Origin: CAYOKT01 sp964404605
GTDB taxonomy: Bacteria; Electryoneota; Electryoneia; Electryoneales; Electryoneaceae
Assembly (NCBI GenBank): GCA_964404605.1
Contig: CAYOKT010000069.1
Coordinates: forward strand, 1 to 14,721
Length of the DNA: 14,721 nt
Direction of reading: 5' to 3'
The position numbers and the translations under genes are program-made. The notes beneath the pieces were generated by a model. It ran no database searches. It saw nothing but the letters and a program-made list of their open reading frames with translations, and was not told where the DNA came from. Numbering within the stretch: the stretch's first letter is position 1; each line of letters starts with the position of its first letter. Positions 6,971-13,506 of the stretch are shown in pieces.

Positions 6971-8282
6971 GTCGTTCCTCGATTTCAGGGTCCCGGCTTA
7001 TGCGCGGAATCATGACCGGCGAAGCCTGCCGCTCCGCGGAAGGGCGGTTCGCCGCCCGGCCCTCCGGTTGCACGGCGGGGAGCGGGAGGGTGGTGTGCTC
7101 GGTTCGGTGCGGGGCGTGGATGAGTTCCTGCTGGGAGGGCAGGTTGAGACCCGAGGGCAGCAGCCTCAGCGAGCCGTTCAGGTTCACCCCCCGCCTCCCG
7201 CGAAGAAGGGCCAGGTTCCGCCTCACCTCCGGCAGGTTCACCTTGGCGGCGAGGCTTTCGAAGAGTTTTGCCGCATCGTCCACGGCGCCGAGGAGCGCCA
7301 GCGCCGCCGCCGCGTTGTTCAGCGGCGCGACCCAGCCGGGGGCGAGGGCGGCGGCCCGCTCGAAGCACGCGAGGGCGAATTCCGGCCGGCGGCGGGTCAC
7401 CCCGTCGGGGCAGGGATACCCGAGGGCCCGCTGTCCCATGTCCGCGTGGATGCGGGCGCGCTGCTCGGGGCTGTCCGGCGAGACTCCCTCCCCGGCGTAG
7501 AGCGATTCGACCATCTCCGGGGTATGAAACGTCTCCAGGATGCGCCGGTTCTCCCGCGCCATGGTTCCGTCACGGTGGCTGATGGCGCCTTCGTGGACGA
7601 GGTACAGCCCCAGCTCATCCTCGATGTGCAGCGCCCGTTCCCGCCGGGCGAAGCGCAGGGCGAACTCCCAGTCGCCGGCCGCGCGGTAGTCGGGGTTGAA
7701 CAGGCCGACGCGGTCGTGGATCTCCCGCCGCCACATCGGCTGCGGTCCGAAGAAGAAGTAGAGGAGAAGGCTCGGGGCGAAGTAGCGCTGGGTGAGGAAA
7801 CGCCTGTCGCGCGGGTTGTTCGCCCAGGTCTCGTTCGGCGTGGTGGAGTAGTAGCTGTTGCCATAAACCAGGGAGACGTCCGGGTGGGCGTCGAGAGCCG
7901 CGACCATCAGCTTGAACGCATCCGGGCGGTGGCGGTCGTCCGCGTTCGCGTTGGTCAGGAACTCCCCCCGCGCCTCGAGGATCGCGCGGTTCCAGGAGGC
8001 GTAGAGGCTCTCCCGCTCGCGCGTACGGACGGCCCGGAGGTTGGGGAGCCGGCGGGCCAGTTCGCTCAGGATGCTCCATTCGTTTTCCGGACTGGCGCTG
8101 TCGATGACGATGATCTCCAATTCGCCGCGGCCGTAAAGGGTCTGGGTGACGAGGTCATCGATGCAGCCGCGCAGGTAGGCGGCGGAGGCGTAGGTCGAGA
8201 CGATCGCACTGACCCGGTAACGGGGCCGGGTACGGGTGTCGATCTCCCGCTCGATACCCTCTCGCGCGTTTTTCGCCGTCAT
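6942..8282 (-). CDS. GT2 family glycosyltransferase with TPR-like C-terminal segment
   Basis: First gene of the glycan operon, 446 residues. Residues 23-230 form a GT-A glycosyltransferase domain: VSAIVSTYAS at 24-33, IIVIDSASPENE at 57-68, the subfamily signature YASWNRAILEARGEFL followed by NANADDRHRPDA (94-122, with the acidic pair D115-D116 at the metal/nucleotide site), and GDWEFALR at 203-210 carrying the likely base. Residues 300-362 are alanine-rich paired helices resembling TPRs (FALACFERAAALAPG, ALALLGAVDDAAKLFESL). The last 80 residues are a Pro/Arg/Glu-rich tail without clear fold. The ATG at 8282 has only a weak ribosome site, and its stop at 6942 lies inside the next gene. It probably starts or extends an O-glycan, capsule or teichoic-like chain; acceptor and sugar are unknown. 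Confidence 0.85.
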   Translation of the reverse strand: MTAKNAREGIEREIDTRTRPRYRVSAIVSTYASAAYLRGCIDDLVTQTLYGRGELEIIVIDSASPENEWSILSELARRLPNLRAVRTRERESLYASWNRAILEARGEFLTNANADDRHRPDAFKLMVAALDAHPDVSLVYGNSYYSTTPNETWANNPRDRRFLTQRYFAPSLLLYFFFGPQPMWRREIHDRVGLFNPDYRAAGDWEFALRFARRERALHIEDELGLYLVHEGAISHRDGTMARENRRILETFHTPEMVESLYAGEGVSPDSPEQRARIHADMGQRALGYPCPDGVTRRRPEFALACFERAAALAPGWVAPLNNAAAALALLGAVDDAAKLFESLAAKVNLPEVRRNLALLRGRRGVNLNGSLRLLPSGLNLPSQQELIHAPHRTEHTTLPLPAVQPEGRAANRPSAERQASPVMIPRISRDPEIEERRDATETTLR

Positions 8283-8315
8283 CGGTTTCCCGGTTGAGCC
8301 CTGGAGGCCGGGGTG

Positions 8316-8334
8316 GTGTCCGCGACCCGGACAC
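8316..8334 (-). repeat. Hairpin in the untranslated leader of the glycan operon
   Basis: GTGTCCG at 8316-8322 and CGGACAC at 8328-8334 form a perfect 7-bp stem with a 5-nt loop. It lies about 35 nt upstream of the first start codon of the minus-strand operon, so it would be in the mRNA leader if the promoter lies farther upstream. There is no T-run, so it is not a simple terminator. A regulatory role is only possible, not shown. Confidence 0.4.
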
Positions 8335-8443
8335 GCCGCTCCCCTCGACGTGGAGTTCCCCCCACGCGCGTACGAAGCGCAAGAGATGTGCCACGCGTAA
8401 GTTTATGAATTACAAGCTATAAGTCGGGGTCAGGGCGGCAGGG

Positions 8444-8461
8444 TTCCCCCGGGCGGGGGAA
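8444..8461. repeat. Short perfect hairpin in the intergenic region
   Basis: TTCCCCC at 8444-8450 and GGGGGAA at 8455-8461 form a 7-bp stem closed by a GGGC tetraloop. No T-tract follows on either strand, so it does not read as an intrinsic terminator. In sequence this GC-rich it could occur by chance. Confidence 0.3.
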
Positions 8462-8708
8462 AAGCTTTCCACGGCGTCCGAAACGGGGAGCCCGGCGGGC
8501 CGTCCCGCGGGATCCGGAGGGGGAGGGGAAAGGCGGTAGATTCGATGCGGAGGTGCCCCGGGAACCTGGCCGGCCGGTTCGACGTGCCATACGGGAACCG
8601 GGGCCGCGCGGCAACTCCGAAGGGGGTGGATGATGCTTGCTTCCATGGGTGCGCGAGCCTACCTTTGCAGGTTCGAAACGGCGACATTCAGTGTTGAGGA
8701 ATAGAACG

Positions 8709-8927
8709 ATGAAGCAGGGTATTCATCCGGCGTATCATTACGTCAAGGTCAGTTGCGCCTGCGGGAACACGTTCCACACCCGCAGCACGCAGCCGGGTGA
8801 GATCAAGGTCGAAATCTGTTCCAACTGCCACCCGTTCTTCACCGGCAAGCAGAAGCTGGTAGACACCGCAGGGCGCGTCGACAAGTTCTACAAGAAGTAC
8901 GGCCTCAAGCCCGAGGCGACAGCCTGA
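8709..8927 (+). CDS. rpmE: 50S ribosomal protein L31 (zinc-type)
   Basis: A 72-residue ribosomal protein of the large subunit, involved in contacts between the subunits. The sequence MKQGIHPAYH at the N-terminus, CACGNTF at 16-22, CSNCHPFFTGKQKL at 37-50 and GRVDKFYKKYG at 55-65 are diagnostic. Cys16, Cys18, Cys37 and Cys40 form the zinc site of the C+ form, which many bacteria replace with a zinc-free paralog when zinc is scarce. The open frame reaches back to 8637, but the family N-terminus begins at the ATG at 8709, preceded by GAGGA about 8 nt upstream. It lies 14 nt before the DUF1385 gene, an association common across bacteria. Confidence 0.97.
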   Translation: MKQGIHPAYHYVKVSCACGNTFHTRSTQPGEIKVEICSNCHPFFTGKQKLVDTAGRVDKFYKKYGLKPEATA

Positions 8928-8941
8928 GTCGGGGAGCCGGC

Positions 8942-9961
8942 ATGGCGAATCGTCCTCCGACGGTCGGCGGCCAGGCGGTGCTCGAAGGCGTGATGATGCG
9001 CAGCCCCTGGCGCGTGGCGACCGCCGTGCGCGACCCCGGGGGAGTCATCCGTGTCAAGGCCCGGCCGTTTGTCAGCCTCACCCGCAGGGTGGGGCTTTTG
9101 AAACTGCCCGTGCTGCGCGGCGCGGTGGGCCTGTTCGAGGCGCTGCGGATCGGCATGGGCGCACTCTCCTGGTCGGGCGAGATCGCCGGTGAGGAGGAGG
9201 CCGGGCAACGGGGGTGGATCGACCACGCGGTCTCCGCCCTGGTGATTCTGCTGGCGTTCGCGGCGGGCATCGGGCTGTTCATGTTGACCCCCTACGCCGT
9301 GGCGGGATTGGTCCCCCGGACCGGGAACCAGGTCGTCTTTCACCTCGTCGCCGGTGGTCTGCGCATCCTCCTGCTCGTGGGATACATGGCGGCGATCACC
9401 CTCCTGCGAGACATCCGCCGGGTTCTGCAATATCACGGTGCCGAGCACAAGAGCATCTTCGCCTTCGAGTCCGGCCTGCCCCTCGAGCCTTCCAGCGCCT
9501 GTCCGCAGAGCCGATTCCATCCCCGCTGCGGGACCAGTTTTCTCCTCCTGGCCGCGGTGCTGACGATGATCGGGTTCATGGCGCTGGACACCCTCATCGT
9601 CTCCTTCGCCGGACCCTTCCGGAGCGCGCTGCACCGGGTGCTCGTCCATCTTCCCCTCCTGCCTCTCGTCGCCGGGGCCGCGTACGAGGTCCTGCGCATC
9701 GCGGAGCGGTACGCGGAGCATCCCTTCGGGAGGCCGTTCGTCCTTCCCGGGTTCCTGCTGCAACGCCTGACGACACGGGAACCGGACGAGAGCCAGGTCG
9801 AAGTCGCCCTCGCCTCTCTCCAGGAGGCGCTGCGGAGAGACGAAGGTGCCTACGAGGGGCCCGCGCGGGAGCCGGAGACCGCGCCGGATTCCGGGGCGGC
9901 GGTTGCTGCGCTCGATGAAATCAGCGCGCCACAGCGTGCCGCCGCGCCCGCCGCCTCCTGA
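8942..9961 (+). CDS. DUF1385 family integral membrane protein (YqhQ-like)
   Basis: A 339-residue member of the DUF1385 family, conserved near rpmE/prfA in many bacteria and without an established biochemical role known to me. Diagnostic blocks are PTVGGQAVLEGVMMRSP at 6-22, LRGAVGLFEAL at 58-68, YHGAEHK at 164-170, HPRCGTSF at 193-200 and LTTREPDESQVEVAL at 276-290. Predicted membrane segments lie at about 97-122, 133-155, 199-222 and 231-251. The conserved His, Glu and Cys of YHGAEHK and HPRCGT lie between membrane segments and could bind a metal or form an active site (inference). The last 40 residues are a variable Ala/Pro/Glu tail. The start has a GGGGAG site and follows rpmE by 14 nt; DinB follows after 21 nt. 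Confidence 0.93.
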   Translation: MANRPPTVGGQAVLEGVMMRSPWRVATAVRDPGGVIRVKARPFVSLTRRVGLLKLPVLRGAVGLFEALRIGMGALSWSGEIAGEEEAGQRGWIDHAVSALVILLAFAAGIGLFMLTPYAVAGLVPRTGNQVVFHLVAGGLRILLLVGYMAAITLLRDIRRVLQYHGAEHKSIFAFESGLPLEPSSACPQSRFHPRCGTSFLLLAAVLTMIGFMALDTLIVSFAGPFRSALHRVLVHLPLLPLVAGAAYEVLRIAERYAEHPFGRPFVLPGFLLQRLTTREPDESQVEVALASLQEALRRDEGAYEGPAREPETAPDSGAAVAALDEISAPQRAAAPAAS

Positions 9962-9982
9962 TTTCAGGGGGAGGTTGTCTCA

Positions 9983-10516
9983 TTGGAAATGAAATCCCGA
10001 AGTTCCGTCATGGGAGTTCCCGGAGCGCCCACCCTCGCCCGCGCCATCTCCGCAGAAGCCGTGGACAAGTTGCGGGACACCTATCTCCCCTGGTTGAGGG
10101 CGGCCCTCGCCTCGGCGGACGACCCCCTCGTATGGCGCCGCCCCGCGCCCGGTGCGAACAGCATCGGGAACCTGCTGCTGCACCTCGAGGGGAATGTCCG
10201 CCAATGGGTGCTACACGGCCTCGCGGGTCGTGGTGATGCCCGCGACCGCGACAGCGAGTTCTCCGCCGACGAGGGGCCGGGCGGCGCGGAACTCCTCGCC
10301 CGCCTCGAGGCGACGGTGCTCGAAGCCTGTGATACCCTTCTCGCGTTGGACTGGAGCGAAGAGGAGTGGCTCGCCGAGAGGACGATCCAGGGGTTCCGGA
10401 CCACCGGCTTCGCGGCGGTGATGCACGTGGTCGAGCACTTCGCCTATCATACCGGGCAGATCGTCTGGATCGTCAAGGCAGCCACAGGCCGGGACATGGG
10501 ATTCTATGGCCTGTAG
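9983..10516 (+). CDS. DinB-like (DinB/YfiT superfamily) putative metal-dependent protein
   Basis: A 177-residue four-helix-bundle protein of the DinB/YfiT type, a fold shared by thiol transferases (for example bacillithiol-dependent enzymes) and damage-inducible proteins of unknown function. Candidate metal ligands are His67 in SIGNLLLHLEGNVRQWVLHG (60-79) and His152 and His156 in HVVEHFAYHTGQI (148-160), the usual three-His arrangement. The start is most likely TTG at 9983, placed 8 nt after GGGGGAGG; ATG at 9989 is the alternative and shortens the protein by two residues. It lies 21 nt after the DUF1385 gene and is probably the last gene of the rpmE transcript. The substrate is not predictable here. 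Confidence 0.85.
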   Translation: MEMKSRSSVMGVPGAPTLARAISAEAVDKLRDTYLPWLRAALASADDPLVWRRPAPGANSIGNLLLHLEGNVRQWVLHGLAGRGDARDRDSEFSADEGPGGAELLARLEATVLEACDTLLALDWSEEEWLAERTIQGFRTTGFAAVMHVVEHFAYHTGQIVWIVKAATGRDMGFYGL

Positions 10517-10561
10517 CGCCCCTCCGGACACACGGGCTGTTTACCGACGTCGAAGGGGCGC
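10516..10561 (+). repeat. Inverted repeat just after the DinB stop, possible weak terminator stem
   Basis: GCGCCCCT at 10516-10523 and AGGGGCGC at 10554-10561 are perfect 8-nt inverted repeats separated by 30 nt, beginning at the last base of the DinB stop codon. There is no T-tract after the right arm, so intrinsic termination is doubtful. It may simply be part of the repeat-rich gap. Confidence 0.35.
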
Positions 10562-10589
10562 AGCGCTCGCCGCGGCGAATTCCGAAGTC

Positions 10590-10611
10590 GGGGCACGGCG
10601 CGCCGTGCCCC
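10590..10611. repeat. Perfect 22-nt palindrome
   Basis: GGGGCACGGCG at 10590-10600 is followed directly by its reverse complement CGCCGTGCCCC at 10601-10611, with no mismatch and no spacer. It can extrude as a cruciform or fold as an RNA hairpin. No second copy is visible in this window. It has the look of short palindromic repeats dispersed in intergenic DNA of many GC-rich genomes; it could also be a binding site for a dimeric regulator or a stem at the end of the DinB transcript, but no T-tract follows. Confidence 0.75.
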
Positions 10612-10652
10612 TGCACCATTCCCCGGTTACCGTCGAGACATCCGGACATAGC

Positions 10653-10761
10653 CTGGGAGTGTGTTGCCCGTAGCGGGTTTTCCGCCCGCCCCCGGGTGAA
10701 ACCCGGGGCAAGCCCCGGGCCACCCCGGCGGTGCATCACGGGGAGGCGGTCACACTCCCGG
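10653..10761. repeat. Small MITE/REP-like element with terminal inverted repeats and nested hairpins
   Basis: The ends are inverted copies: CTGGGAGTGTG at 10653-10663 against CACACTCCCGG at 10751-10761, with 10 of 11 positions pairing including nine in a row. Inside lie CCCG-TAG-CGGG (10667-10677), CCCGGGT-GAA-ACCCGGG (10691-10707) and an overlapping stem CCCGGGGC-AA-GCCCCGGG (10702-10719). The last two compete for the same bases, so two folds are possible. It carries no gene. I see no clear target-site duplication. It may be a dispersed non-coding repeat; a mobile origin is inference. Confidence 0.55.
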
Positions 10762-10788
10762 CGGGAGATGGAGCGGATAGTGCAGGTC

Positions 10789-10817
10789 TTGCTCCATTGT
10801 GAATAGTTGGACATATT
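10789..10817 (+). promoter_or_regulatory. Candidate sigma-70-like promoter for cydAB
   Basis: TTGCTC at 10789-10794 and CATATT at 10812-10817 are separated by 17 nt, inside the only AT-richer part of the gap before cydA. TTGGAC occurs twice in direct orientation (10807 and 10816), overlapping the -10 region, which could be an operator half-site pair. The match to the consensus is moderate and the leader would be about 165 nt. Confidence 0.3.
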
Positions 10818-10988
10818 GGACGCTGTATCCTCGGGGCGGGTTCCGCATCTGAAGATTACCGGTTTTCCCTCGCCCCGCCGCGATGAGCGATGGATCGTTT
10901 CGCACGGAAAACCGGGGCTGTTGTCTACCCCCGCCGGGAACGGGCACCGCGGGGAGAATCCCACCCGGAGGAGCAGGGAGGAGGTTTT

Positions 10989-12329
10989 ATGGACCCGGTT
11001 CTGCTTGCGCGCATCCAGTTCGCGATGACCATCGGTTTCCACTATCTTTTTCCGCCGATCTCCATCGGTCTCGCTTGGCTGCTGGTGATCGTCGAGACCA
11101 TCGCCTGGCGGCGCAAGGATGAGCTGTACGAGCGCATCGGCAAGTTCTTTGCCCACCTGCTGGCCCTCACCTTCGCCGTAGGTGTCGCCACCGGAATCGT
11201 GATGGAATTCCAGTTCGGCACCAACTGGGCGGAATACTCAAAGTTCGTCGGGGATGTGTTCGGCGCGCCGCTGGCGGCGGAGGGGATCTTCGCCTTCTTC
11301 CTCGAGTCGGGGTTCCTCGGGCTTTACCTCTTCGGGCGCAACCGCGTGTCGAAGGGCGTACACTGGTTCAGCGTGCTGATGGTGGCGGTCGGGACGACCC
11401 TCTCCGCCTTCTGGATCCTCGTCGCCAACTCCTGGCAGCAGACCCCCGCCGGGTTCGTGTTGCGGAACGGCCGGGCCGAACTGGTGGACTTCGGTGCGGC
11501 GGTCTTCAACCCCTCGACCGTCATCCGTTTCTTTCACACCGTGGATGCCGCCCTGATCACCGGCGCTTTCTTCATGGCCGGCATCGCCGCGTACCTCCTG
11601 CTGAAGAGGAAAGGCATCGATGTCGCGAAGAAGGCGCTGAAGCTGTCCCTGCTCTTCGGGCTGGTCGTCTCGCTGCTCGAGGTGTTTCCCTTCGGCCACG
11701 AACATGCGCGCCAGGTTGCCCGCACCCAGCCGGAGAAGTTCTCCGCCATCGAGGGGCTGTACACGACCCAGAACGGCGCGCCGCTGGTGATCTTCGGGGT
11801 GCCGAGCGGCACTCCGCCGCGTCTGAAGGCGAAGATCGAGATACCCTACCTGTCGAGCTGGCTTACTTATGGTGATCCGAACCACCGGATCCGCGGCGTC
11901 GATGCATTCCCCCCGGACGAGATCCCCCCGTTGTGGATCACCTTCGTCGCCTTCCACAACATGGTGTTGCTCGGGATGTACTTCATCCTCGTCACAGCCC
12001 TCGGGGTGTTCTACCTCTGGAGGGGGAGCCTGTACGGCAAGAAGTGGTTCCTGACCCTCCTCGTCATCTCCATCCCCCTGCCGCTGGCCGCGAACCAGTT
12101 CGGGTGGGTGGCCGCGGAGGTCGGGCGCCAGCCCTGGATCGTCTACAAGCTGCTGCGGACCAGCGAAGGGGTGTCGATCAACGTGCCGGCGGGGCAGATC
12201 CTCTTCTCGATCATCCTCCTCGGGCTGATCTACCTCTTCCTGCTGGCGATGTACATCTTCCTGGCGGTGCGCCGGGCGAACCAGGGACCGGAGCCCGCTC
12301 CGGCCGCAGCCGGGAAGGAGGTGGCATGA
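10989..12329 (+). CDS. cydA: Cytochrome bd ubiquinol/menaquinol oxidase subunit I
   Basis: The 446-residue quinol-oxidising, haem-carrying subunit of the membrane terminal oxidase that reduces O2 to water with high affinity. Expected residues are present: His18 (high-spin haem ligand), Glu98 and Glu106 in the block AAEGIFAFFLES at 96-107, His183 (haem b558) and the probable axial Met325 in FHNMVLLGM at 322-330. The quinol-site region keeps Lys250 and Glu255 in QPEKFSAIEG, and GRQPW lies at 379-383. It is shorter than the E. coli subunit because the Q-loop insertion is missing, so it belongs to the short-loop class. The start at 10989 follows AGGAGG by 4 nt; the frame is open from 10890, but the family N-terminus MDPVLLARIQF fits this ATG. 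The stop joins cydB as TGATG. Confidence 0.97.
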   Translation: MDPVLLARIQFAMTIGFHYLFPPISIGLAWLLVIVETIAWRRKDELYERIGKFFAHLLALTFAVGVATGIVMEFQFGTNWAEYSKFVGDVFGAPLAAEGIFAFFLESGFLGLYLFGRNRVSKGVHWFSVLMVAVGTTLSAFWILVANSWQQTPAGFVLRNGRAELVDFGAAVFNPSTVIRFFHTVDAALITGAFFMAGIAAYLLLKRKGIDVAKKALKLSLLFGLVVSLLEVFPFGHEHARQVARTQPEKFSAIEGLYTTQNGAPLVIFGVPSGTPPRLKAKIEIPYLSSWLTYGDPNHRIRGVDAFPPDEIPPLWITFVAFHNMVLLGMYFILVTALGVFYLWRGSLYGKKWFLTLLVISIPLPLAANQFGWVAAEVGRQPWIVYKLLRTSEGVSINVPAGQILFSIILLGLIYLFLLAMYIFLAVRRANQGPEPAPAAAGKEVA

Positions 12330-13345
12330 TGGACCTGAACACGGTCTGGTTCCTGCTGATCGGCGTGCTTCTCGGCGGTTATGCGGTTCTCGACGGATTC
12401 GACTTCGGCGTGGGGATCTTGCACCTCCTCGCCCGCGATGACACCGAGCGCCGCATTCACCTGAATGCCATCGGCCCGGTGTGGGACGGTAACGAGGTCT
12501 GGCTGATCACCGGGGGCGGCGCGCTGTTCGCCGCCTTTCCCATCGTCTATGCGACCATCTTCAGCGGGTTCTACATCGCGCTGATGTTGCTCCTCGCTGC
12601 GCTCATCTTCCGCGCCGTCTCGCTGGAGTTCCGCGGCAAGGTGGAGGATGTGCGCTGGCGCCGTTTCTGGGACTGGTGCTTCGGCCTTGGCAGCCTGCTG
12701 CCCGCCCTGCTCCTCGGGGTGGCGCTGGGCAATGTGCTCCGCGGCGTGCCCATCAATCAGCATCCTCTCTTCACGGGCGACTTCTTTACGCTGCTGAACC
12801 CGTTTGCCCTCCTGGTCGGGCTCACCGGCTTCGCCCTGTTCGTGATGCACGGCGCGCTCTACATGACGATGAAGACCGAGGGCGATCTGCGGGAGCGGAA
12901 CTTCGCCTACGCCTCCCGCGCCTGGTTCGCGTTCGTCGTCCTCTATGTGCTGACCACGCTGGCGACGTTCTTCTATGCGCCCCACCTGTTCCGGGCCGTG
13001 CCCAACCGGCCGCTGTTCTACCTGTTCCTGCTCCTGCTGCTCGCGGGGGTGGTGTATATCCCCGTTGCGATCAAGGCACAGCGGGGGGGAGCGGGGTTCC
13101 TCGCCTCCTCGGTGACGATCCTCAGCCTGATGGGGCTCGCAGCGGTGAGCCTCTATCCCCGGATCGTCCCCTCGACCCTCTCGCCGGAGTACACCCTGAC
13201 GATCTATAACGCCTCCTCCTCGCAGAAGACGCTTCAGACGATGCTGATTATCGCCCTGATCGGGATGCCGCTGGTCGTCGCGTACACGATTTTCATCTAC
13301 CGCCAATTCCGCGGGAAGGTGGTCCTCGGGGATCACAGTTATTGA
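12329..13345 (+). CDS. cydB: Cytochrome bd ubiquinol/menaquinol oxidase subunit II
   Basis: The 338-residue partner of CydA, structurally needed for haem insertion and for the oxygen and proton paths. Signature blocks are LDGFDFGVGIL at 21-31, PVWDGNEVWLITGGGALFAAFP at 50-71 (with Trp, Asp and Glu conserved), LEFRGK at 99-104, and the C-terminal LYPRIVPSTLSPEYTLTIYN at 275-294 followed by ASSSQKTL. Hydrophobic segments across the length fit the usual eight or nine helices. The ATG at 12329 shares one base with the cydA stop and has AGGAGG 7 nt upstream; ATG at 12326 is possible and adds one Met. I see no cydX-like small subunit after it and no cydCD nearby. Confidence 0.97.
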   Translation: MDLNTVWFLLIGVLLGGYAVLDGFDFGVGILHLLARDDTERRIHLNAIGPVWDGNEVWLITGGGALFAAFPIVYATIFSGFYIALMLLLAALIFRAVSLEFRGKVEDVRWRRFWDWCFGLGSLLPALLLGVALGNVLRGVPINQHPLFTGDFFTLLNPFALLVGLTGFALFVMHGALYMTMKTEGDLRERNFAYASRAWFAFVVLYVLTTLATFFYAPHLFRAVPNRPLFYLFLLLLLAGVVYIPVAIKAQRGGAGFLASSVTILSLMGLAAVSLYPRIVPSTLSPEYTLTIYNASSSQKTLQTMLIIALIGMPLVVAYTIFIYRQFRGKVVLGDHSY

Positions 13346-13506
13346 TACGGTCCGCCGGGTGAAGATTCCATCCGCGCGGCGCAGGGAGGAAGCGCAACCG
13401 CGGCGCCGTCTTGTTCACGCCATGGTGAAAGTGATATCTTGCCTGCGGGGGATGCGGCGTCTCCGGCGTGCCGTTTTCACGGTTTATCACGGGAAAGGGA
13501 TGGTGG
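13346..13506 (+). other. Spacer between cydB and the diiron protein gene
   Basis: 161 nt without a credible gene. No intrinsic terminator with a T-tract follows cydB. It contains the candidate promoter listed separately. A GC-rich frame crossing it has no membrane segment and so does not qualify as a CydX peptide. Confidence 0.5.
13411..13440 (+). promoter_or_regulatory. Candidate promoter for the rubrerythrin-like gene
   Basis: TTGTTC at 13411-13416 and TATCTT at 13435-13440 are 18 nt apart, about 65 nt upstream of the ATG at 13507. It stands out in GC-rich surroundings but matches the consensus only in part. If real, the diiron gene can be expressed apart from cydAB. Confidence 0.35.

Larger units (their letters stand above)
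8283..8708. other. Divergent intergenic region between glycan operon and rpmE
   Basis: This 426-nt stretch separates the minus-strand operon from plus-strand rpmE, so it should carry promoters for both. I see no credible gene: the open frames here have no recognisable product and arise from GC-rich sequence. It holds an AT-rich island at 8398-8423, including TATAAG at 8418-8423 on the plus strand with no matching -35 box, and two short perfect hairpins listed separately. I cannot assign either promoter firmly. Confidence 0.6.
10517..10988. other. Repeat-rich intergenic region upstream of cydA
   Basis: A 472-nt gap without a credible gene. It holds the stem after DinB, a perfect 22-nt palindrome, a hairpin element of about 110 nt with imperfect terminal inverted repeats, and then a more AT-rich stretch at 10785-10835 that includes the best candidate promoter for cydAB. 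The open frames crossing it show repeat-like peptides rather than a protein family. Confidence 0.7.

Noticed and set aside
5648..8297. Long plus-strand open frames over the glycosyltransferase genes
   Set aside because: Shadows of the minus-strand GT2 and GT4 genes; composition is repetitive and lacks hydrophobic core patterns.
8665..8690. GGTTCGAAAC resembling a tRNA T-arm upstream of rpmE
   Set aside because: The flanking bases do not form a five-pair stem and no acceptor, D or anticodon arms are present.
10473..11156. 227-codon minus-strand open frame over the cydA upstream region
   Set aside because: It runs through the repeat element and the antisense of cydA; no family resemblance and no credible ribosome site.
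12230..13336. 368-codon minus-strand open frame antisense to cydB
   Set aside because: His/Glu/Gln-rich antisense shadow; cydB on the plus strand is unmistakable.
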